Source: JAOAIV01 sp038849555 (GTDB lineage Archaea > Thermoproteota > Bathyarchaeia > Bathyarchaeales > Bathycorpusculaceae). Taken from it: DNA of 54,749 bases. Each line of letters opens with the position of its first letter. Positions within the stretch are counted from its first letter, which is position 1. Below, one piece after another: positions 50,495 to 54,749 of the stretch. The stretch lies in the NCBI GenBank assembly GCA_038849555.1, contig JAWCMT010000006.1, positions 1-54,749 of the forward strand. The letters are read 5' to 3'. Position numbers and translations under genes: made by a program. The notes under the pieces were generated by a model that was not told the DNA's origin, ran no database searches, and was given only the letters and a program-made list of their open reading frames with translations.

Positions 50495-50770
50495 TTATCT
50501 GCTTGTTCTCCGCACCATAACCGTCTGAACTTGACTTACACCTGCTATTTTCGCAAGCTCAGTTTCGAACTCATCCACAATTCCTGTTATGTCCTCTGGA
50601 AACTTCACCTGCACTAAGAGCGCTTTTAACCCGAAAGCTATGGGCTCCTCGTTGTAGCCTTCAATAGCTGAAGATTCAGGTAGGCACTTCTCAATTTTAG
50701 CTTTCAACTCATCAAAATTTACAACGACGTCTTCAGGGAAAACTTTGTAGATAACTTTTACACTGCCCAT
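50495..50770 (-). CDS. ef1B: Translation elongation factor aEF1-beta
   Basis: Nucleotide exchange factor for aEF1A. The 91-residue protein has the ferredoxin-like alpha/beta fold of the family: GSVKVIYKVFPEDVVVNFDEL, IEGYNEEPIAFGLKALLVQV (the exchange-loop region with GL-AL), and a final strand with SQVQTVMVRR. ATG at 50770, 18 bases after the zinc-ribbon gene. The zinc-ribbon/EF1-beta order is a widely conserved archaeal pair. Confidence 0.94.
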   Translation of the reverse strand: MGSVKVIYKVFPEDVVVNFDELKAKIEKCLPESSAIEGYNEEPIAFGLKALLVQVKFPEDITGIVDEFETELAKIAGVSQVQTVMVRRTSR

Positions 50771-50788
50771 TGCTTGCTCGCCTCGTTT

Positions 50789-50977
50789 TTATGGTCCTGT
50801 AAACCCGCATTTGGGACACTTGTATGGGCGCCCGAATTTGCGGCATTTTCCACAGCGTTTTATCTGGATTTCACCGCAGTTGGGGCAAAGGAATTTTGTT
50901 GCCTCTGTTCCGGGCTGGATGGGTTTACCGCAGCTTGTGCAAGTAACCAAGGATAATGTTGCTGCTTTTTCCGTCAT
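50789..50977 (-). CDS. Zinc-ribbon RNA-binding protein (COG2888 type)
   Basis: 62 residues with four CxxC or CxxxC knuckles in tandem: CTSCGK, CPNCGE, CGKCRKF and CPKCGF, giving two zinc sites. This is the small archaeal protein that usually precedes aEF1-beta and is thought to bind RNA or the ribosome. The ATG at 50977 has GGAG about nine bases upstream; a TTG three codons earlier is less likely. Cotranscribed with aEF1-beta. Confidence 0.9.
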   Translation of the reverse strand: MTEKAATLSLVTCTSCGKPIQPGTEATKFLCPNCGEIQIKRCGKCRKFGRPYKCPKCGFTGP

Positions 50978-51149
50978 CAAGTTCAACTCCGTGTCATTTG
51001 TGTAACGTAAGACTTCCTTATATTTGCTGTGCTTACTTGGCAGACTTTAGTGCGTGGATAGTTGTGAAAACAAATTGAATGCCCTTTTGCTATTTGAAGC
51101 CGCAGAAGCTACCATAGGGCCTTTTAGAGAATGCTTTTAGCGTTGTGAT

Positions 51150-51187
51150 GTTCTAGTAATAGAACAAAGTTGTTCTACAAATAGAGC
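51150..51187. promoter_or_regulatory. Tandem operator-like palindromes upstream of the secreted-protein operon
   Basis: GTTCTAGTAATAGAAC at 51150-51165 is a 6-4-6 perfect palindrome. GTTCTACAAATAGAGC at 51172-51187 repeats it with one arm mismatch. Their centres are 22 bases apart, about two helical turns, so dimers would bind on the same face. They lie 40-80 bases before the secreted-protein start. The winged-helix protein encoded second in the operon is a candidate binder. Confidence 0.6.
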
Positions 51188-51227
51188 TAATAGCTAATTG
51201 GTGACAAGAATAAGCCGGTGATCACAA

Positions 51228-52367
51228 GTGAAACACCAAGCTAAACTGATACTGCTCGGCTTTCTGTCGGTGACGATGGGAGTTGCTTTTGCTTCTCCCC
51301 TGCTTGTCTCAGAACTAGACGTAAAACCCTTCATAAAACATGTTCAGGGGCCAACAGCGGACTTCAGCGTTGACGTTGTCTACGCCAACTTTACCATCAT
51401 CCATGGCTCCAAACCCGTAAGCGAAAACGATGGACCTGCTATTTCGTATTATGTGGTTTTGAACATCACGAATCTCTCCGACATAGGCGCTAAGCTTCTA
51501 CATGTGGGCTTCGTAGCTGCAAGAAAAATCAATAACATGTCAAGTTCACCCCCCTCTTGGCTGACCAATTCACAAGGCATTTGCGGCATAGGCTATTTGG
51601 CTGAAGGTGCATGGGTTGACGGCGTATGGTACAATGTCACCTTAGCTACCAACGACTGGCCTGCTGTTGATCCGCAGGGAAACATCATTACATTCTTTAA
51701 TACCACTGAATTTGAAGACTATTGGACAGAAGGTGTACAGCTTTTAGATGTCTATGATGAAAACGGTAATCACAAAGCTACTTACATGAATATGAATGGA
51801 ACATGGACTAATGTAACTGGTAGAATTGAACTGCCTCAACCAATGGAGAATAATCCCTTCACCAACGTTGTCACAATTAGCGATACCGTCGTTAGCTTGC
51901 TTCATGTGTTTCAAGCTCCGATGCCTTTCAATAACACCTCAATTACCCCTTTCAGCAACGGCACCTCTTCAATTGATTCAAAAGCACTTGGATATCCAGA
52001 AACGAAATATACTTGGGTAGGCGAAGGACTATTTGACAACTATTGGGCACCACGTCAATCCCGCCTAATCGTGCTACAAGGCATTCAGAACATCACAAAA
52101 TCATGGGCAAGTGCCGAAGCGCTAGAAGCGTTGAAATCAGGGAGCATAAGCTTGCAGACGCGGGTCTTTAATCATGCAGATGTAACAGTTGAAATCGTAA
52201 ATAACACCGCCATGGACACGTGGTCGTACGCCACCGAGCTTAAACAAGTGCAACTTGCACGAAACGGAGACAGCTACATATACAACACGATCTTGGGCGA
52301 AAACCAATTTTTCATAACCGACCAGTACGGCGTAGAAGCATTCATTGAAGAGAGGCACCAACCATGA
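51228..52367 (+). CDS. Secreted protein of unknown function
   Basis: 379 residues. Signal peptide at the N-terminus (basic KHQAK, hydrophobic LILLGFLSVTMGVAFA, likely cleavage after AFA or nearby). The rest is beta-rich with about a dozen N-glycosylation sequons (for example NFT, NIT, NLS, NNT, NGT) and no C-terminal membrane anchor. I do not recognise the family. GTG start at 51228. Its last four bases overlap the membrane winged-helix gene. It may be a secreted or lipid-free envelope protein sensed or controlled by that partner. Confidence 0.72.
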   Translation: MKHQAKLILLGFLSVTMGVAFASPLLVSELDVKPFIKHVQGPTADFSVDVVYANFTIIHGSKPVSENDGPAISYYVVLNITNLSDIGAKLLHVGFVAARKINNMSSSPPSWLTNSQGICGIGYLAEGAWVDGVWYNVTLATNDWPAVDPQGNIITFFNTTEFEDYWTEGVQLLDVYDENGNHKATYMNMNGTWTNVTGRIELPQPMENNPFTNVVTISDTVVSLLHVFQAPMPFNNTSITPFSNGTSSIDSKALGYPETKYTWVGEGLFDNYWAPRQSRLIVLQGIQNITKSWASAEALEALKSGSISLQTRVFNHADVTVEIVNNTAMDTWSYATELKQVQLARNGDSYIYNTILGENQFFITDQYGVEAFIEERHQP

Positions 52368-52843
52368 CAAACGCGGGCAACCCGGAGCTTGAAGGCACCA
52401 CCCTACGCGTGTACGCCTACGTGATTAAGCAAAGCAAGGGTGTTGGCCCGCGGGAAGTCATGCGAGGCGCAAACCTCAGCAGCCCAAGCGTGGCTTACTG
52501 GCATTTGCAAAAGCTGGAGGCGTTAGGCTTGCTTCAGAGAAATGAATACGGCGAGTACGTGGCTAAAGAGAAAGCAAACATCAGCGGGCACCTCTGGATT
52601 GGGCGCAACATGGTGCCGAGACTGATGTTCTACTCCCTCTTTTTTATGGGTATCGTGGCTATAGAATTTATAATTATTGGCGTCCAATTTTTCGTGCACG
52701 ACCAAATGCCTGACATCATTCTGATTTACCTTTTAGCAACTAATTTTATTGCTATGCTCTTGTTTCTTGGGGAAGGCTTGCTTCTACGCAGGAAAACCCG
52801 GACAGAAAACAGCAGAAAAAATGGAAGTGCTTGCGCGAACTAA
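52364..52843 (+). CDS. Winged-helix protein with two C-terminal membrane helices
   Basis: 159 residues. The N-terminal winged helix (about 10-68: LRVYAYVIKQSKGVGPREVMRG, SSPSVAYWHLQKLEALGLLQRNE) is followed by two transmembrane helices (about 86-108 and 116-138) and a basic tail LRRKTRTENSRK. This layout, DNA-binding domain then membrane anchor, is the one used by archaeal membrane-bound regulators. ATG at 52364 overlapping the secreted-protein gene by four bases, so the two are cotranslated. Possibly it senses the envelope state and controls the operon through the palindromes at 51150-51187. Confidence 0.78.
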   Translation: MTNAGNPELEGTTLRVYAYVIKQSKGVGPREVMRGANLSSPSVAYWHLQKLEALGLLQRNEYGEYVAKEKANISGHLWIGRNMVPRLMFYSLFFMGIVAIEFIIIGVQFFVHDQMPDIILIYLLATNFIAMLLFLGEGLLLRRKTRTENSRKNGSACAN

Positions 52844-52874
52844 CAGTGTTCTCTGTTCTTTTATTGCTTTGTTT

Positions 52875-53342
52875 TTAGCTGTTCAGAATTTTGGTTAGTG
52901 TGTTTATTTTGAAGGTAGCGTTTGTTGTTTTTAGTAGTTCGATAAGTTGGTTGTTGGTTTTTAGGTTTTGTATATCATTGTCTTCGGTTACAAGCGCGTT
53001 ACACTCATTAATTGCTGTGGCCAGTATGAGACAATCAATGAAGTCCTCAAGCATATTCCTAAGTGTGAAGGTTATCAGGAGAAGTTTGGTGTCGGTTATC
53101 GGAATGACTTCTATTTTCTCATTGTAGCTGAGGGCTCTTATGCCCCGTGTAACGGTTTCTGCTTTGAGAGCGCCGTTTTTAACGTATTTTGCGCCTTTAG
53201 CTGCCAACTCAAAAAGGCTGATTTGGCTTATGGCTATTTGATGTCCTTCATTAATTAGTTTTAGTATGGCTTCTCTGGGCAGTTCTTTCACTGTGATTCC
53301 AACAATGGGCAAAAGGTATGTAGTGTCGAGAAGAATTTTCAA
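52875..53342 (-). CDS. vapC: VapC-type PIN-domain toxin
   Basis: 155 residues. PIN acidic residues: Asp6 (LLDTTYL), Glu45 (SLFELAAKG), Asp100 or Asp103 (LEDFIDCLILATA) and Asp121 (TEDNDI). Predicted ribonuclease, cleaving tRNA or rRNA in known relatives. TTG start at 53342 overlapping the antitoxin stop (TTGA), so toxin follows antitoxin, the usual order. The complete acidic set suggests an active toxin. Confidence 0.85.
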   Translation of the reverse strand: MKILLDTTYLLPIVGITVKELPREAILKLINEGHQIAISQISLFELAAKGAKYVKNGALKAETVTRGIRALSYNEKIEVIPITDTKLLLITFTLRNMLEDFIDCLILATAINECNALVTEDNDIQNLKTNNQLIELLKTTNATFKINTLTKILNS

Positions 53343-53554
53343 TTTTCAGCCTTCTTTGATAGTTCCTTTCTGATGTTGTGGAATTCTTCGAGAGTTATCT
53401 CCACAGACGGCTTTTCACTTAAGACTTCTTCGAGTATTAGTCTGCCTTCTTCAACTTTATAGATGACTTTTGTGTGGGCGTGTAAGCCCAGTTTCTCTCT
53501 GATTTCCTTAGGCGGGAACAATTCGCCCTTTGAGCCTACTCGACTTTCCAGCAT
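53339..53554 (-). CDS. vapB: AbrB/MazE-type antitoxin (VapB)
   Basis: 71 residues. The N-terminal swapped-hairpin DNA-binding domain is ESRVGSKGELFPPKEIREKLGLHAHTKVIYKVEEGRLIL (positions 3-41). The C-terminal part, TLEEFHNIRKELSKKA, would wrap the toxin. ATG at 53554, four-base overlap with vapC. Three ACTCGA-type sites (53538, 53557, 53585) lie across and upstream of the start and could be autoregulatory operators. Confidence 0.82.
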   Translation of the reverse strand: MLESRVGSKGELFPPKEIREKLGLHAHTKVIYKVEEGRLILEEVLSEKPSVEITLEEFHNIRKELSKKAEN

Positions 53555-53591
53555 TTACTCGATACACCAGATAAATAACGATGCACTCGAC
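53538..53591. promoter_or_regulatory. ACTCGA direct repeats at the vapB promoter
   Basis: ACTCGAC at 53538, ACTCGAT at 53557 and ACTCGAC at 53585, spaced about 19 and 28 bases, across the vapB start and promoter region. Possibly binding sites for the VapBC complex. Only spacing and identity support this. Confidence 0.35.
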
Positions 53592-53749
53592 AAAATAAAC
53601 CTTGCGAATTATTAGCTTAAGTTTCAATTACCCTCCGCTTCCGTGTCTTTAGGTTACGAAAAACGTTTAGACGTGAAAACTGAAGGCGCCCACAATTTTT
53701 TCGCAAGTTTATTATTACAGTTTCCCGTCTATGTTCTGGAGGGACTATT

Positions 53750-54749
53750 TTGGGCGTAAACCTTCGCGATCTTGCTCCCAAAACAGTTGTTAGACTGGAA
53801 GATTTAAGCGGAAAAAAGATCGCCATAGACGCTTACAACGCCTTGTACCAGTTTCTCGCCATCATCCGCCAGCCAGACGGCACGCCCTTAAAAGATCACA
53901 CGGGCAAGGTCACCAGTCACCTTAGCGGCTTATTCTACCGCACAAGCAACCTTGTGGAGCTGGGCATAAAGCCAATTTACGTTTTTGACGGCACACCTCC
54001 TGCCCTCAAAGAAGTTGAAATTAAACGCCGCGTGGAAGCAAAGGAAGAAGCCACAATCAAATATGAGCAAGCTTTAGCCCAAGGCAAAATCGAAGAAGCC
54101 CGCATGTACGCGCAGGCCACCTCGCGTTTACATGACTATATGGAAGATGACAGCAAAAGGCTCCTTACGCTGATGGGTATTCCCTGGATTCAAGCGCCCA
54201 GCGAAGGCGAAGCGCAAGCTGCACACTTGACTAAGCGCGGCGATGCAGATTACTGTGCAAGCCAAGACTATGACAGTTTGCTTTTCGGCGCGCCTATGCT
54301 AATTCGGAACGTGACAATTTCGGGAAGAAGGAAGCTTCCAGGCAAAAATGTTTACATCGACGTCGTTCCTGAAGTAATCAAGTTGGCTGATGTGCTAAGA
54401 GAGTGCGGTATAACCTATGAGCAGCTGATTGATGTAGGCATTCTTATAGGCACAGACTTCAACCCCGACGGCATCAAGGGTCTTGGCCCCAAAACCGCTT
54501 TAAAGCTAATAAAAGAGCACGGAACATTGGAAAAGGCTTTGCCGCATATAAAAAACCCCGAGTTTCCGCATCCGCCGGAGAAGATACGGGAAATATTTTT
54601 GCAGCCGAAAGTAAGCGATGATTATAGGCTAAAGTGGCGGGAGCCCGACGCAGAGGGCATCGTGGATTTTCTAGTCGGCGAAAAAGACTTTTCAGAAGAT
54701 CGTGTACGGAAGGCAATAGAGAAGATGCAGGAAGGAAGCAGGAAGCTTG
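53750..54749 (+). CDS. fen: Flap endonuclease FEN1, partial at the right edge
   Basis: Removes 5' flaps during Okazaki fragment maturation and repair. TTG start at 53750 with GGAGGGAC five bases upstream, giving GVNLRDLAPK at the N-terminus. Visible motifs: IAIDAYNALYQFL (first metal aspartate), YVFDGTPPALK, the catalytic PSEGEAQAAHL, then CASQDYDSLLFGAP, and the helix-hairpin-helix GTDFNPDGIKGLGPKTALKL. About 333 codons are present; archaeal FEN1 is about 340-350, so only the extreme C-terminus, where the PCNA-binding peptide usually sits, is missing. With PolD and the origin it completes a replication-rich window. Confidence 0.95.
   Translation, partial: MGVNLRDLAPKTVVRLEDLSGKKIAIDAYNALYQFLAIIRQPDGTPLKDHTGKVTSHLSGLFYRTSNLVELGIKPIYVFDGTPPALKEVEIKRRVEAKEEATIKYEQALAQGKIEEARMYAQATSRLHDYMEDDSKRLLTLMGIPWIQAPSEGEAQAAHLTKRGDADYCASQDYDSLLFGAPMLIRNVTISGRRKLPGKNVYIDVVPEVIKLADVLRECGITYEQLIDVGILIGTDFNPDGIKGLGPKTALKLIKEHGTLEKALPHIKNPEFPHPPEKIREIFLQPKVSDDYRLKWREPDAEGIVDFLVGEKDFSEDRVRKAIEKMQEGSRKL

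Overview
The window is a chromosomal segment of an archaeon. It carries a thermosome, RNA polymerase subunits RpoP and RpoF, an Elf1-like factor, aIF5A, L21e, aEF1-beta, SRP54, Sec61-beta, Pus10, Taw1, Nob1, geranylgeranylglyceryl phosphate synthase, both subunits of DNA polymerase D, Orc1/Cdc6, HerA-NurA and FEN1. An Elf1 homologue together with PolD points to a PolD-bearing TACK lineage, and Candidatus Bathyarchaeia is my best guess. That placement is inference from gene content, not a search result. GTG and TTG starts are frequent and many are backed by Shine-Dalgarno sequences. I see no prophage, insertion sequence, CRISPR array or tRNA gene.

Layout. 0-8 kb: thermosome (cut by the left edge), endonuclease V, a translin-family protein, Taw1, a large surface protein, RpoP and a Trm5-type methyltransferase. 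8-14 kb: a dense leftward translation cluster (Pus10, L21e, RpoF, DUF655, KsgA, HemK2-type methyltransferase), with SRP54 and aIF5A upstream. 14-20 kb: NAD kinase, Nob1, a DUF2070 membrane protein, an LSm-like protein and Sec61-beta. 20-27 kb: MazG, a winged-helix gene without a normal start codon, the PolD large subunit, GGGP synthase, Elf1, NAD synthase and a nitrilase-family amidase. 27-32 kb: two unusual genes embedded in arrays of ATCAC/GTGAT sites, then HerA and NurA. 32.1-32.9 kb: a probable replication origin with three ORB-like elements beside orc1/cdc6. 34-36 kb: PolD small subunit coupled to a DUF429 protein. 36-41 kb: a PhoU-like regulator and an alpha-glucan cluster (GH57 plus two glycosyltransferase genes). 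41-46 kb: TldE/TldD and endonuclease Q. 46-51 kb: FMN reductase, DedA protein, inositol/fructose phosphatase, phosphoesterase, Hsp20, a SWIM protein and aEF1-beta. 51-54.7 kb: a secreted protein with a membrane winged-helix partner, a VapBC pair and FEN1 (cut by the right edge).

Replication and repair dominate the centre and edges: origin, Orc1/Cdc6, both PolD subunits, HerA-NurA, FEN1, and two enzymes for deaminated bases (EndoV, EndoQ). To the left of the origin about two thirds of genes run leftward, away from it, including nearly all core translation and transcription genes.

The most novel-looking part is 27.0-29.0 kb. There a small helical protein and a membrane-anchored coiled-coil/winged-helix protein are each preceded by dense, partly palindromic ATCAC/GTGAT arrays, close to HerA-NurA and about 4-5 kb from the origin. 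I propose it as an uncharacterised DNA-binding module, either regulatory or for DNA-membrane tethering. The function is not demonstrated.
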